Part shown: positions 21,348-30,821 of the stretch, piece by piece
Numbering within the stretch: the stretch's first letter is position 1
Layout of the letters: each line of letters opens with the position of its first letter
Assembly (NCBI RefSeq): GCF_001652915.1
Contig: NZ_BBQI01000096.1
Coordinates: forward strand, 1 to 64,000
Length of the DNA: 64,000 nt
Direction of reading: 5' to 3'
DNA from: Cupriavidus sp. D384
GTDB taxonomy: Bacteria; Pseudomonadota; Gammaproteobacteria; Burkholderiales; Burkholderiaceae
The notes under the pieces: generated by a model
The model's input: only the letters and a program-made list of their open reading frames with translations
Databases searched by the model: none
Told to the model about the DNA's origin: nothing
Program-made: the position numbers and the translations under genes

Positions 21348-21692
21348 ATGAAGAAGCTGATCGCGATGTGTGTGCTGGTTACCCCCCTGTTCGCCACGGG
21401 CGCGTTTGCCCAAAGCGCTTCGGCCCCGGCCGCTGCCGAGAAGTCCGGCAAGACCGCACAGCAGGAAAAGATGGCGGCCTGCTCCAAGGCCAACAAGGGC
21501 AAGAAGGGAGACGAATACAAGAAGGCACAGAGCGAGTGCCTCTCGGGCAGCGGCCCCGCACCGGCAGCCGCCGCCGAGCCGAAGACCCAGCAGGAAAAGA
21601 TGGCCGCCTGCTCCAAGGCCAACAAGGGCAAGAAGGGCGACGAATACAAGAAGGCGCAGAGCGAGTGCCTGTCGGCCAAGCCGGCAACCTGA
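21348..21692 (+). CDS. PsiF repeat-containing exported protein
   Basis: 114 residues: a signal peptide (MKKLIAMCVLVTPLFATGAFAQ split at MCVL; cleavage after AFA), then two PsiF repeats at residues 38-66 and 81-109 joined by an Ala/Pro linker. PsiF was found in E. coli as a phosphate-starvation-inducible protein of unknown function. The two repeats are identical in protein, each with the paired cysteines MAACSKANKG and SECLS. A strong AGGAGAGAAGC ribosome binding site precedes the ATG at 21348. It has its own terminator (21744-21776). Confidence 0.92.
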   Translation: MKKLIAMCVLVTPLFATGAFAQSASAPAAAEKSGKTAQQEKMAACSKANKGKKGDEYKKAQSECLSGSGPAPAAAAEPKTQQEKMAACSKANKGKKGDEYKKAQSECLSAKPAT

Positions 21693-21743
21693 TCGGCGCA
21701 CGGCAGCCCGATAGGCGCCCCGCCTACGGCGATTTCCCCCTCG

Positions 21744-21776
21744 AAAATGGCGAATCCTCTGCGATTCGCCATTTTT
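21744..21776 (+). terminator. Intrinsic terminator after the PsiF gene
   Basis: AAAATGGCGAATC (21744-21756), loop CTCTGC, GATTCGCCATTTT (21763-21775) then T. A perfect 13 bp stem that isolates the PsiF gene from rapZ. Confidence 0.92.
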
Positions 21777-21831
21777 GTCTGGGGCACCCTGTCATGACGC
21801 GGTTACCTTGCGGTGCTATCCTTGCGTCGCT

Positions 21832-22746
21832 ATGCGGATCATTCTCATCACCGGAATTTCCGGCTCCGGCAAGTCTGTCGCCCTGAACGTCCTGGAAGAT
21901 GCAGGCTACTACTGCGTCGACAACCTGCCGGCCCAGTTCATCCCCGAGCTTACGGCCTATCTGGCCGACCAGGGGTACTCCCATCTTGGCGTGGCCACCG
22001 ACATTCGCAGCCGCGAGTCGCTGGCGCGTCTGCCGGACACCGTCCGCGAGCTTTCCGCCCATCACCAGGTGCAGGTGCTGTTCCTGACGGCGAATACCGA
22101 TGCGCTGGTGCAGCGCTATTCGGAGACGCGCCGCCGCCACCCGCTGTCGACACGCGTCGGCGACGGGCCGGGGGGTATCCAGGAAGGCGCCAACGCGGCC
22201 AGCCCCGCTGCAACGGTCAGCACGTCGCTGATCGAAGCCATCGAAATGGAGCGCGAGCTGCTCAGCCCGTTGTCCGAGTCGGCCCATCGCATCGATACCA
22301 GCAATGTGCGCACCAACACGCTGCGCAGCTGGGTCAAGGAGCTGATCCGCAACGACAGCGCCAGCAGCCAGTCGCTGACGCTGCTGTTCGAATCGTTCGG
22401 CTTCAAGCACGGCGTGCCAAGCGACGCCGACATGGTGTTCGATGTGCGCTCGCTGCCAAATCCGTACTACGACCTGGCCCTGCGGCCGCTGACCGGCCGC
22501 GACGCCCCGGTGGTGGACTTCCTGCAGAGCCAGCCGATGGTGCTGGCGATGGCCGAGGACATCCGCGCCTATGTCGAGAAGTGGCTGCCGAGTTTCATTG
22601 CCGACAACCGCAGCTACCTGACAGTGGCCATCGGCTGCACGGGCGGCCAGCATCGCTCGGTGTTCATTGCCGAACGACTCGCCAACTATTTCCGGGCCCA
22701 TGGTAATGTGCTGGTCAGACACCGCGAATTGGCCCCGCCCGGCTGA
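21832..22746 (+). CDS. rapZ: RNase adapter protein RapZ
   Basis: 304 residues. The N-terminal P-loop is GISGSGKS (residues 8-15); the C-terminal domain carries the conserved [10 protein letters not shown] motif. In enterobacteria RapZ binds glucosamine-6-phosphate and directs RNase E to GlmZ; outside that group the RNA target is uncertain. Usual neighbour of ptsN/hprK. The ATG at 21832 ([15 protein letters not shown]) is the family start. An insert of about 20 residues near 105-125 ([14 protein letters not shown]) is longer than in E. coli. Confidence 0.95.
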   Translation: MRIILITGISGSGKSVALNVLEDAGYYCVDNLPAQFIPELTAYLADQGYSHLGVATDIRSRESLARLPDTVRELSAHHQVQVLFLTANTDALVQRYSETRRRHPLSTRVGDGPGGIQEGANAASPAATVSTSLIEAIEMERELLSPLSESAHRIDTSNVRTNTLRSWVKELIRNDSASSQSLTLLFESFGFKHGVPSDADMVFDVRSLPNPYYDLALRPLTGRDAPVVDFLQSQPMVLAMAEDIRAYVEKWLPSFIADNRSYLTVAIGCTGGQHRSVFIAERLANYFRAHGNVLVRHRELAPPG

Positions 22747-22804
22747 CACGCGGGCTTGAAGGGACGGCCCCCGGCGCCGTCCCGCCACTGGAGCGGCCCA
22801 TCGC

Positions 22805-23458
22805 ATGTCGACACTTCCCCCCGGCACCGCATCCGCCGGCGCCATCATCGAGGCGCTGCCGCTGTTTCCCCTCAATACGGTACTGTTCCCCGACGGACGC
22901 CTGCCGCTGCGCGTGTTCGAGAAGCGCTACGTCGACATGGTGCGCAACTGCATGCGCGATGGCACGCCGTTCGGCGTGTGCCTGATCTCCAGTGGCGACG
23001 AAGTGGCGCGCCCGGGCCACGACACGGTGCCCGAGGAAATCGGCTGCCTGGCGCAGATCGTCGACTGCAACATGGAACAACTGGGCGTGCTGCTGATCGA
23101 GACTCGCGGCCGGCACCGTTTCCGCATCCTGTCGCACACCACGCGCGACGACGGCCTGCTGGTGGCCCAGGCCGAAGTGCTGCCCGAGGATGTCATCGAC
23201 TGCAAGCTCGAACTGCTGAGCGAATGCCTGGAGGCGCTGCGCCGCATCGTGGCATCGGTGCATAGCGAACAGCCCGACAAGTCCAGGCTGCCGTTTGCCG
23301 AACCCTATCTCTGGGACGACCCTACCTGGGTGGCGAACCGGCTCTGCGAACTGCTGCCGGTGCCGCTCAAGGCCAAGCAGATGTTGATGGCTCTGCCCGA
23401 CGCCGGCATGCGCATCGAGATCGTGCATCGCTACATGCGGCAGCACCACATCGTCTGA
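22805..23458 (+). CDS. LON substrate-binding domain protein
   Basis: 217 residues, essentially only the LON N-terminal substrate-binding (PUA-like) domain: LPLFPLNTVLFPDGRLPLRV, then FEKRYVDMV. No AAA+ or protease domain follows. Such stand-alone proteins resemble the LON domain of cereblon; their bacterial role is unknown. Convergent with mutY; a 6 bp GC-rich hairpin (23486-23503) sits between the stops. Confidence 0.93.
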   Translation: MSTLPPGTASAGAIIEALPLFPLNTVLFPDGRLPLRVFEKRYVDMVRNCMRDGTPFGVCLISSGDEVARPGHDTVPEEIGCLAQIVDCNMEQLGVLLIETRGRHRFRILSHTTRDDGLLVAQAEVLPEDVIDCKLELLSECLEALRRIVASVHSEQPDKSRLPFAEPYLWDDPTWVANRLCELLPVPLKAKQMLMALPDAGMRIEIVHRYMRQHHIV

Positions 23459-23510
23459 TCGCCGTTCGCGCGCTTCGAGCGCCCCACGGCCATCAAGGGC
23501 CGTCAGAAAT

Positions 23511-24662
23511 TCAGAAAAGTCCGATACGCGCCTGGTCTTCGAGCAGCCGCCGCACGGGTGCGGGCGTGCCCAGCGCGTCCAGGTCGTCCAGCGACAGCCA
23601 GCGCGTCTCGCCGTTGGCACGCAGCGTTGCCGCGTCCAGATCCACGCGGATCGCACGGATCAGCAGGCGGAAGTGCGTAAAAACGTGTGTCAGTTCACCT
23701 GTCAGATGCGCGCGTATCGGCTGGCCGAATTGCCGTGCCGTCTCCAGCGCGGCATCCTCGGCGGCTTCGGCGTCGAACGGCAGGCTGTCCACCGCGATCT
23801 CGGGCAGGCTCCACAAGCCGCCCCAGATGCCGCTGTCAGGCCGCAGGTTGACGATTACATCGCGCCCATGGCGCACGATCAGCATCACGGTGCTGCGCTC
23901 GGGTATCGCGGCACGCGGCTTGGGGGTCGGCAGCAATGCCGTCAGGCCGTCCCGGCGCGCCACGCAATCCACGGCAAGCGGACAGTTGTCCGCATCGCCC
24001 AGGCACGCCGGCTTGCCACGCGAGCAGATCGTCGCGCCCAGGTCCATCAATCCCTGCGTATAGGCCACCATGTCTTCGGCCTGATTCTGGCCGGCGGGCG
24101 GCAGCGCCTGTTCGGCCAGCGCCCACATGCGCGTCTCGATGGCGCGCTCGCCGGGATAGCCGTGGATACCGAACACCCGCGCAAAGACGCGCTTGACGTT
24201 GCCGTCCAGGATGGGCGAACGCACGCCCGCGCTGAAGGCGGCAACGGCAGCCGCCGTCGAGCGCCCGATACCCGGCAAGGTGACCAGCACCGCCGGATCG
24301 GTCGGAAACACGCCGCCGTGGTCTTCCATGACCACCTTGGCGCAGCGATGCAGGTTGCGCGCACGCGAGTAGTAGCCCAGGCCGGCCCACAATGCCATCA
24401 CCTCGTCGGCGGGCGCAGCGGCCAGCGCGGCCACGGTGGGCAGTGCCGAGACGAAGCGCTGGAAGTACTCGATCACGGCCGCCACCTGCGTCTGCTGGAG
24501 CATGATCTCCGAGAGCCAGATGCGGTATGGATCGCGCGTGTTCTGCCACGGCAGGTCATGCCGCCCATGCTGGCGCTGCCAGGTGACCACACGCATGCCG
24601 AAATCGGCAGGTACGGCGGTTTCATCGGGGAGCACGGGAGCGGCGGCAGGCTTGCGGGGCAT
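23511..24662 (-). CDS. mutY: A/G-specific adenine glycosylase
   Basis: 383 residues. MutY removes adenine mispaired with 8-oxoguanine, complementing MutM nearby. The HhH-GPD domain has the catalytic Glu52 (SEIMLQQTQV) and Asp153 (PILDGNVKRV); the C-terminal NUDIX-like domain (SGIWGGLWSLPE) recognises oxoG. The iron-sulfur cysteines are Cys213, 220, 227 and 233, spaced X6-X6-X5, instead of X6-X2-X5 as in E. coli. The start at 24662 is the first family-like Met; the frame runs far upstream only as antisense of the GTPase gene. Confidence 0.96.
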   Translation of the reverse strand: MPRKPAAAPVLPDETAVPADFGMRVVTWQRQHGRHDLPWQNTRDPYRIWLSEIMLQQTQVAAVIEYFQRFVSALPTVAALAAAPADEVMALWAGLGYYSRARNLHRCAKVVMEDHGGVFPTDPAVLVTLPGIGRSTAAAVAAFSAGVRSPILDGNVKRVFARVFGIHGYPGERAIETRMWALAEQALPPAGQNQAEDMVAYTQGLMDLGATICSRGKPACLGDADNCPLAVDCVARRDGLTALLPTPKPRAAIPERSTVMLIVRHGRDVIVNLRPDSGIWGGLWSLPEIAVDSLPFDAEAAEDAALETARQFGQPIRAHLTGELTHVFTHFRLLIRAIRVDLDAATLRANGETRWLSLDDLDALGTPAPVRRLLEDQARIGLF

Positions 24663-24681
24663 TGCGGGGTGTCTGGAAAAG

Positions 24682-24706
24682 AAAAAGCGCCGCTCGAAGG
24701 CGGCGC
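24682..24706 (-). terminator. Intrinsic terminator of the dynamin-like gene
   Basis: On the minus strand GCGCCGC, loop CTTCGA, GCGGCGC, then TTTTTCTTTT. Stem at 24687-24693/24700-24706. It separates the GTPase gene from mutY, so mutY needs its own promoter or read-through. Confidence 0.85.
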
Positions 24707-24733
24707 CACATGATACCAACGATGACGCAACGG

Positions 24734-26677
24734 CTATGCCGCGCGCACCGCGGCCTCCACCGGCACTTCGAGCAGCTTGCGCGTGAACGACTCGATCCTG
24801 GTGCTTCGTTCGTCCAGGCCGTTCAGCACATCCTCCAGCTCGGCGATGCGGCTTTCCAGCGTGTCGGTGGCTTCGTGGATGCGTTCGATCGAATCCACGC
24901 GGCGGCGCAACTGCTTCTGATGCTCGCGCACCTGCGCTTCCAGCGGGGTCATCACCGACTTGAGCCAGATCTCGATATCGCGGTTCAGGTCGCGGAAATT
25001 CTCCAGCACGCGGCTGGCCATCGTCGCAAAGGCGTTCTGCACCAGCTGCGGACGCGACCGCGTCAGCATGTTCACGGTGCCGAAATGCGCGTTGACCAGC
25101 GCCAGCGTCTCCTGCAGCTCGGCCGTGTAGCGCGATGTCACGAACTGCATCGGCGACGGCAGCGTGAAGCCATGCTCGGCATTGAAGCGGCGGTACATGC
25201 TGTCCACCAGCTGATGCAGGCCGGTGATCTTCTGGTCGGCGTCCTGGATCAGGCCGGCCAGCTGGCCGAACAGCGCCTCCATGTCCTCGCGCAGGCCGCG
25301 CGAGAAAAACCGCTCCTTCATCTGCTCGCGCTTGTCGCGCATCGTGCGGCGCACGTCGCGCAGCTGCAGGCTCTTGATGATGTCGGCGCTGTGGCGGCCG
25401 AACACCAGGCGCAGCGCCTGGAACTTGGCGATGCTCTGCTCGAACTCTTCCTTCTCGCTCTGCACGCGCATCAGCATGTGCTTGACCATCGCGTGGTTCT
25501 TGCCACGCAGGCCGCGCAGCTCGAACAGCTGCTCGACGATATCGCGACGGCGGCTCTGCAGCAGTTGCTGCGCGCCGCGCGACATGTCCTGCACCAGTCG
25601 ATGCACCTGGTCGGACACGATCTCGCGCCGTTGCGGAATCAGCTGGTCGGACAGCACGTGCTCGAACTGCATCAGGTTGCTGCGCACCAGCATGGGCTGA
25701 TCGTGCGTGACCTTGGCCACCAGGCCCTTCTGTGCCGACACCGGATAGACGCGGCGTTCCTCGATTCCGAGCGTCTGCGCCGTGGTGCGAACCTGGCGCG
25801 CGATCTCCCCGGCAATCTCGGGCGACGACTTCAGCGGGTCCCACAGGCCATCGATCTTGTTCAGCACGGCCAAGCAGCCGCGGCGGTGGCCGGCGCCCAC
25901 ATGGCTGCGCCACAGTGCCAGATCGCTCTTGGTCACGCCGGCATCGGCGGCCAGCACGAACACCACCACGTGCGCATCGGGAATCAGGCGCAGCGTCAGT
26001 TCCGGCTCGGTACCGATGGCGTTCAGGCCCGGCGTGTCCAGGATCACCAGCCCCTGGCGCAGCAGCGGATGCGGGAAGTTGATCACCGCATGACGCCAGC
26101 GCGAGATTTCGACCATGCCGTCGGCGTCTACCGAATACGCGGCATCGGGATCGTTCTCGTTGTACAGGCCCAGCGATTCGGCCATGGCCGGCGTCACGCG
26201 CGTGGTTTCCACCACGTGCTGGAAGGCGGCCAGCATGCCCTCGGGCGACGACGGGTCCAGCGGCACCGTGGTCCAGTGCGAGTTGGACGAGCCGGGCTCC
26301 ATGAAGTCGGCCGTCGAGGCGTCCTGCAGGCGCGTCTCGATCGGCAGCAGCCGGATGCAGGGCTGCTCGTTTTCGTCGTAGCGCAGTTCGGTCGGACACA
26401 TCGTCGTCCGTCCGGCGGACGAAGGCAGGATGCGGCGACCGTAGTCGGCAAAGAAGATGGCGTTGATCAGCTCGCTCTTGCCACGCGAAAACTCGGCAAT
26501 GAACGCCACCTTGAGGCGGTCGCTCTTGAGCACGCTCTGGATGCGCTGGGCGCGGTCGTCCGCGGTAGCGTCATGCAGGTCGTACTGTTGCAGCCAGGAT
26601 TGGAATTCGGCGAGTGACTGAAGGACCCCGGTTCTCCAGGCGCCATATTGTTCGAATTGATGGGCGAGGCTCGTCAT
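24734..26677 (-). CDS. Bacterial dynamin-like GTPase
   Basis: 647 residues. The dynamin GTPase domain spans about 50-330: P-loop AEFSRGKS (61-68, with Ala where Gly is usual), G2 around RTTMCPTE, G3 DTPG (214-217) and G4 NKID (273-276). The remainder is predicted helical, with coiled-coil-like stretches at about 400-440 and 590-647 (VREHQKQLRRRVDSIE; LESRIAELEDVLNGL). No obvious transmembrane helix. Bacterial dynamin-like proteins remodel or protect membranes, but this one's role is unknown. The ATG at 26677 (MTSLAHQFEQYG) was chosen over an upstream start with low-complexity residues. It lies between mutM and mutY. Confidence 0.88.
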   Translation of the reverse strand: MTSLAHQFEQYGAWRTGVLQSLAEFQSWLQQYDLHDATADDRAQRIQSVLKSDRLKVAFIAEFSRGKSELINAIFFADYGRRILPSSAGRTTMCPTELRYDENEQPCIRLLPIETRLQDASTADFMEPGSSNSHWTTVPLDPSSPEGMLAAFQHVVETTRVTPAMAESLGLYNENDPDAAYSVDADGMVEISRWRHAVINFPHPLLRQGLVILDTPGLNAIGTEPELTLRLIPDAHVVVFVLAADAGVTKSDLALWRSHVGAGHRRGCLAVLNKIDGLWDPLKSSPEIAGEIARQVRTTAQTLGIEERRVYPVSAQKGLVAKVTHDQPMLVRSNLMQFEHVLSDQLIPQRREIVSDQVHRLVQDMSRGAQQLLQSRRRDIVEQLFELRGLRGKNHAMVKHMLMRVQSEKEEFEQSIAKFQALRLVFGRHSADIIKSLQLRDVRRTMRDKREQMKERFFSRGLREDMEALFGQLAGLIQDADQKITGLHQLVDSMYRRFNAEHGFTLPSPMQFVTSRYTAELQETLALVNAHFGTVNMLTRSRPQLVQNAFATMASRVLENFRDLNRDIEIWLKSVMTPLEAQVREHQKQLRRRVDSIERIHEATDTLESRIAELEDVLNGLDERSTRIESFTRKLLEVPVEAAVRAA

Positions 26678-27037
26678 GAGTGATTCGCTGTGTCGGCTCG
26701 GATTTATGGTTTTGGGCGCGTATCGCACGACTGGCGCCGGGCTTGTCCGTTGACCCGCGGACCCGAAGCCAGTCGTCCCGCCAGATGCCCTTGTCATATG
26801 GGCGAATCCGGCAGTTTTTGTAACTTTTTATGACTGCGCACACGATACAGGTTTCCGGACACATTTTGTGGAATTCGCGTCCCTTGTGGCGGTTCTGTGC
26901 CTGGAGTGTTGCGCCGACCCATCGGCAATGTATTGCAACAATATTTCCGCCATCGGATTGCCATGCCCGGCGCCGCGTCAGCCTGCACCGGCCGTTTCCG
27001 GCTCAACCGCTGCCGGAGGGCGTCCCTGGCACCGGCC
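26678..27037 (-). promoter_or_regulatory. mutM/GTPase intergenic region with a large inverted repeat
   Basis: 360 non-coding bases. ACGACTGGC (26727-26735) pairs perfectly with GCCAGTCGT (26768-26776), and nested inside are GTCCG (26745-26749) and CGGAC (26758-26762). This 50-base structure would lie in the GTPase mRNA leader, roughly 50-100 bases before the start codon. The rest is AT-richer than average and probably holds the promoter; no small gene is supported. Confidence 0.5.
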
Positions 27038-27940
27038 TCAATGCTGGCAATGCGGGCAGTAGAACGTCGAGCGCTGCCCCTGGACGATCTGCCGGATCGG
27101 TGTGCCGCAAACGCGACATGGCTCGCCGGCGCGGTCATAGACCAGGCAATCCAGCTGGAAGTAGCCGCTGCTGCCGTCGCTGCCCACGAAGTCGCGCAGC
27201 GTGCTGCCGCCCCGGGCGATGGCTTCGGTCAGCGTTTCGCGCACGGCGGCGGCCAGCTTGTCGTAGCGCGCCAGGCTGATCCTGCCGGCAGGCGTGGTCG
27301 GACGGATACCCGCCCGGAACAGGCTTTCGGAGCAGTAGATATTGCCCACGCCGACGACGATTTCCCCGGCCAGCAGCGCCTGCTTGATCGCCACCGAGCG
27401 GCCCCGCGTGAGCCTGTGGAACCAGGCGCCGTCGAAACGCGGGTCGAATGGCTCGATGCCAAGCCGCCGCAGCAGCGGGTGTTCGGAGAGTGCCGCTTCG
27501 GCCAGCGGCGTCCAGATAATGGCGCCGAAGCGCCGCGGGTCGCGGAATCGCAGCACCATGGCGGCATGGTCCTGCGGCGCACCCGGCGCGTCGGGCGGTG
27601 CCAGCGCGATATCGAGGTGATCGTGGGCGCCGGCCGGCGGCGCGTCGGGGTACACGCGCAGCGTGCCGGTCATGCCCAGGTGGACAAGCAGCCAGCCCGG
27701 GGCGTCGTCCCCGGGGGCAGGGCTCTTCTCGCCGGCGGGTGCCGGCAGGCATTCGAGCAGCAGGTATTTGCCGCGCCGTTCGATACGGCCGATCACCCGG
27801 CCGGTCAGGTGCGCCTCGAGTTCGGGCTCCACGGGCCAGCGCAGCCCGCGATGACGCACGGTCACGTGGACGATGCGGCGGCCCACCACATGCGGCAGCA
27901 ATCCGCGCCGCGTGACTTCGACTTCCGGTAGTTCTGGCAT
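27038..27940 (-). CDS. mutM: Formamidopyrimidine-DNA glycosylase
   Basis: 300 residues, somewhat longer than E. coli MutM because of an insert near 85-110 ([16 protein letters not shown]). It excises 8-oxoguanine and FapyG with AP-lyase activity. The N-terminus [13 protein letters not shown] supplies catalytic Pro2 and Glu3. The C-terminal zinc finger is intact ([10 protein letters not shown] ... YCPHCQ). The start at 27940 is fixed by that N-terminus. Divergent from the TPR gene. Confidence 0.98.
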   Translation of the reverse strand: MPELPEVEVTRRGLLPHVVGRRIVHVTVRHRGLRWPVEPELEAHLTGRVIGRIERRGKYLLLECLPAPAGEKSPAPGDDAPGWLLVHLGMTGTLRVYPDAPPAGAHDHLDIALAPPDAPGAPQDHAAMVLRFRDPRRFGAIIWTPLAEAALSEHPLLRRLGIEPFDPRFDGAWFHRLTRGRSVAIKQALLAGEIVVGVGNIYCSESLFRAGIRPTTPAGRISLARYDKLAAAVRETLTEAIARGGSTLRDFVGSDGSSGYFQLDCLVYDRAGEPCRVCGTPIRQIVQGQRSTFYCPHCQH

Positions 27941-28093
27941 CCGCCCCGTCTCCCGGCCGGAATCCGGCCCAGCTTTCTCAACCTCGCAGAACCTATGGGC
28001 AGCTTTTGCGCTCCAATGACGCAGGGAATTCCCTGCCGCCATGCCACCATTGTGCGGGTTCCCATACGTAAGCGCCCTGCGAGGCAAGCAGCG

Positions 28094-28116
28094 CATTGTA
28101 GCGGCAGGCTACAATG
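28094..28116. promoter_or_regulatory. Perfect 9 bp inverted repeat in the mutM/TPR divergent promoter
   Basis: CATTGTAGC, 5 bp GGCAG, GCTACAATG. The right arm contains TACAAT, a plausible -10 for the TPR gene, so a bound dimer could block it. No regulator family is assigned. Confidence 0.4.
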
Positions 28117-28210
28117 GCCCCATCCATTCCCACGCCCCGTGCGCCGGAGCTTTGATTTCATGCCGGACCAAATCTTGCCCTCTCAAGCCATGCGCCCGGA
28201 AGCCATCTCC

Positions 28211-30028
28211 ATGAACACATTCCGTTTCCGTCGCCATGCGCGCGCCCTGGGCGTGGCCGCGTGCCTGGCATTTGCTTCGCTGGCCCATGCCGCCCCGGCA
28301 ACGGTCGCGCAGGACGATGACGAAGTCATCGAAGTGCCTGCGCCGTCGAAGGCCAAGGCCGCGCGTACGCCGCTGCCGGATGTCGCGCTGACGCCGGACA
28401 TCCTGTACCGCGTGCTGGCAGCCGAAATCTCGATGCAGCGCGGGCTGGTGGGACCGGCCTACCGCACCTACATGGATCTGGCCCGCGAAACCCGCGATCC
28501 GCGCCTGGCGCAACGGGCCACGGAAATCGCCTTCAATGCGCGCGTTGCGCAGCAGGCACTCGACGGGGCGCGCCTCTGGGCCGACCTGGCACCGAAATCG
28601 CCCGCGGCACGGCAGGTCCTGTCGACCCTGCTGGTCCTGAACGGACGCTGGGAGGACGCTGAACCGCTGCTGGTACAGCAACTGGCGGCGGCCCCGGCCA
28701 ACCATCGCGGCGAAGCGATCCTGCTGCTGCAGCAGCAGATGGCGCGCACCAGCGATCCGGCCGGCGCGGTCGGCGTGCTCCAGCGCATCACGGCCAACGA
28801 CGCAAAGCTGGCGGAAACGCACCTGGCCTTGGCGCGTGCGCGCGAGGCCGCCGGCGACAATGCCGGCGCACTGGCCGAACTGGACCAGGCGCTGCGCATC
28901 AAGCCCGACCTGGAGCCCGCCGCACTGATGGCAGCCGAACTCCAGGCCGAATCTGCCACCGACAAGTCGATCGAGTTGCTCAAGCGGTTCCTGGCCAAAT
29001 CGCCATCGTCGGTCAATGGTCACATCACGCTGGCGCGCCTGTACCTGCAGAAGAACGACATGGAGGCCGCGCGTGCCGAATTCGAGGTGCTGCGCAAGGT
29101 GGCCCCGAACGACCCGCGCGTGCCGCTGGCACTGGGGCTGACCAGCCTGCAGGCCCGCAGCTATGACGACGCCGAACGCTATCTGAAGGAATACCTGCAG
29201 ATGGCCGAGAAGTCGCCGGCCGCCAGCCCCGACATCGCGTACCAGTACCTGGCCCAGATCGCCGAGGAAAAGAAAGACTACGCGGCGGCCATCGGCTGGC
29301 TCGACAAGATCGAGGACGGCCGCCTCGCCACCGCCGCGCAGGCCAAGCGCGGCCAGTTGCTGGCGCGCATGGGCAAGCTCGACGATGCCCAGGCCGTGTT
29401 CGGCGACCTGCTGGCCGATGCCGAGGATATTTCCGATCCGGTGCAGCGCGCCCAGCGCATGACCGCGATCCGCCAGGCCGAAGTGGGCGCACTGCTCGAA
29501 GTCAAGGCCTACGATCGCGCGCGCAAGTTGCTGAACGAACGCGTGAAGGTTGAGCCCGACAATGCGGACTGGCTCTATGAGCTGGCGATGCTCGACGAAC
29601 GCGAGAAGCGCTACGACAGCATGGAAAAGGGCCTGCGCAAGGTCATCGCCCTGCAGCCGGAGCAGAAGCAGGGCTACAACGCGCTTGGCTATTCGCTGGC
29701 CGACCGCAACGAGCGCCTGCCCGAAGCGCGCAAGCTGCTGGAACGCGCATCGGAACTGGGCCCGGACGATCCGTACATCATGGACAGCCTGGCGTGGGTG
29801 AAGTATCGCCAGGGTGAACTGCAGCCCGCCGCCGACCTGCTGAAGACCGCCTACAGCAAGGCGCCCGAAGCCGAGATCGGCGCGCACCTGGGCGAGGTGC
29901 TCTGGCAACTGGGGCAGCACGAGGAAGCGCGCAAGACGTGGACCGAGTCCGCCAGGGTAGAGCCCGAGAATCCTACGCTGATTGACACGCTGCGCCGCTA
30001 CAACCAGAGCGTGTCGCTGTCCAAGTAG
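28211..30028 (+). CDS. Exported tetratricopeptide-repeat protein
   Basis: 605 residues. An N-terminal signal peptide (RHARALGVAACLAFASLAHA) is followed by a short acidic linker and about 12 TPR-like helical hairpins from residue 60 to the end (for example ETHLALARAREAAGDNAGAL; NALGYSLADRNERLPEARKL). Probably a periplasmic or outer-membrane-associated scaffold. It is 178 bases upstream of lolB in a conserved-looking run with ispE, suggesting an envelope role. Start uncertain: ATGs at 28160 and 28190 are also in frame; 28211 gives a standard signal peptide. Confidence 0.88.
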   Translation: MNTFRFRRHARALGVAACLAFASLAHAAPATVAQDDDEVIEVPAPSKAKAARTPLPDVALTPDILYRVLAAEISMQRGLVGPAYRTYMDLARETRDPRLAQRATEIAFNARVAQQALDGARLWADLAPKSPAARQVLSTLLVLNGRWEDAEPLLVQQLAAAPANHRGEAILLLQQQMARTSDPAGAVGVLQRITANDAKLAETHLALARAREAAGDNAGALAELDQALRIKPDLEPAALMAAELQAESATDKSIELLKRFLAKSPSSVNGHITLARLYLQKNDMEAARAEFEVLRKVAPNDPRVPLALGLTSLQARSYDDAERYLKEYLQMAEKSPAASPDIAYQYLAQIAEEKKDYAAAIGWLDKIEDGRLATAAQAKRGQLLARMGKLDDAQAVFGDLLADAEDISDPVQRAQRMTAIRQAEVGALLEVKAYDRARKLLNERVKVEPDNADWLYELAMLDEREKRYDSMEKGLRKVIALQPEQKQGYNALGYSLADRNERLPEARKLLERASELGPDDPYIMDSLAWVKYRQGELQPAADLLKTAYSKAPEAEIGAHLGEVLWQLGQHEEARKTWTESARVEPENPTLIDTLRRYNQSVSLSK

Positions 30029-30206
30029 TCCGCATCGCGTAACATGACCAGCCGCCCGGGCCTTGCGCCCGGGCGCTGCTTTCTGGCGATCCATCGCGCG
30101 TCGCGGCCCTTCACGACAGGCCTGGCCGATGCCGTCACCATCCATCAACCGCCGCCTTGTGTCGCCAGCAAACATCCAACGCCGTTCAACTTCCGCCAAC
30201 TTGCAC

Positions 30207-30821
30207 ATGCTCCGATCCCGACGCCTGGCCCTGCTCTGCGTGGCCGCCCCGCTCTGGCTTGCCGCGTGCAGCACCATCACGCCATCCCGCAGCTTCGACG
30301 CCGGCGAGTCGGCGCGCAGCGAGCACTACACCGGGCGCTTTGCCGCCAACTACACGCGCTACGGCCGCAGCGAAGGCGTGCAGGGCAGCTTCCGGTGGCA
30401 GGAACAGGGCCGCAACGTTCGGCTCGACCTGATCTCGCCGCTGGGACAGACCCTGGCCGTGGTCACCAGCACCCCGTCCGGCGCCACGCTCGACCTGCCC
30501 AACGAAAAGCCGCGCAATGCACCCGAGGTGGACAGCCTGATGGAGCAGGCGCTGGGCTTCTCGCTGCCGGTGTCCGGCATGCGCGACTGGCTCCATGCGC
30601 GGCCGGCGCCAGGCGCGCCCGCCAGCGTCACGCGCGACACGAACGGACGCCCCGACACGCTGAAGCAGAATGGCTGGACCGTGCGCTACGTGGTCTGGCA
30701 GGACACCCCGGAAGGCAACTCCGCACCATCGACCCAGCCGCGCCGCATCGACATGGCACGCGACGGCAATGAAGCGCCGCTCTCCGTACGGCTGGTGATT
30801 GACCCGACATCCGAAAAATGA
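30207..30821 (+). CDS. lolB: Outer-membrane lipoprotein insertion protein LolB
   Basis: 204 residues. A lipoprotein signal with lipobox LAAC (Cys21) precedes a LolB fold ([34 protein letters not shown]). LolB receives lipoproteins from LolA and inserts them in the outer membrane. The start at 30207 places the lipobox correctly; ATGs 78 and 144 bases upstream would make an overlong signal. Its stop overlaps the ispE start (ATGA, 30818-30821), as in many Gram-negatives. Confidence 0.93.
   Translation: MLRSRRLALLCVAAPLWLAACSTITPSRSFDAGESARSEHYTGRFAANYTRYGRSEGVQGSFRWQEQGRNVRLDLISPLGQTLAVVTSTPSGATLDLPNEKPRNAPEVDSLMEQALGFSLPVSGMRDWLHARPAPGAPASVTRDTNGRPDTLKQNGWTVRYVVWQDTPEGNSAPSTQPRRIDMARDGNEAPLSVRLVIDPTSEK

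Noticed and set aside
24663-26399. Upstream extension of the mutY frame by about 579 codons, as a possible fusion
   Set aside because: It lies out of frame inside the dynamin-like gene on the same strand, is low-complexity, and contains the GTPase terminator.
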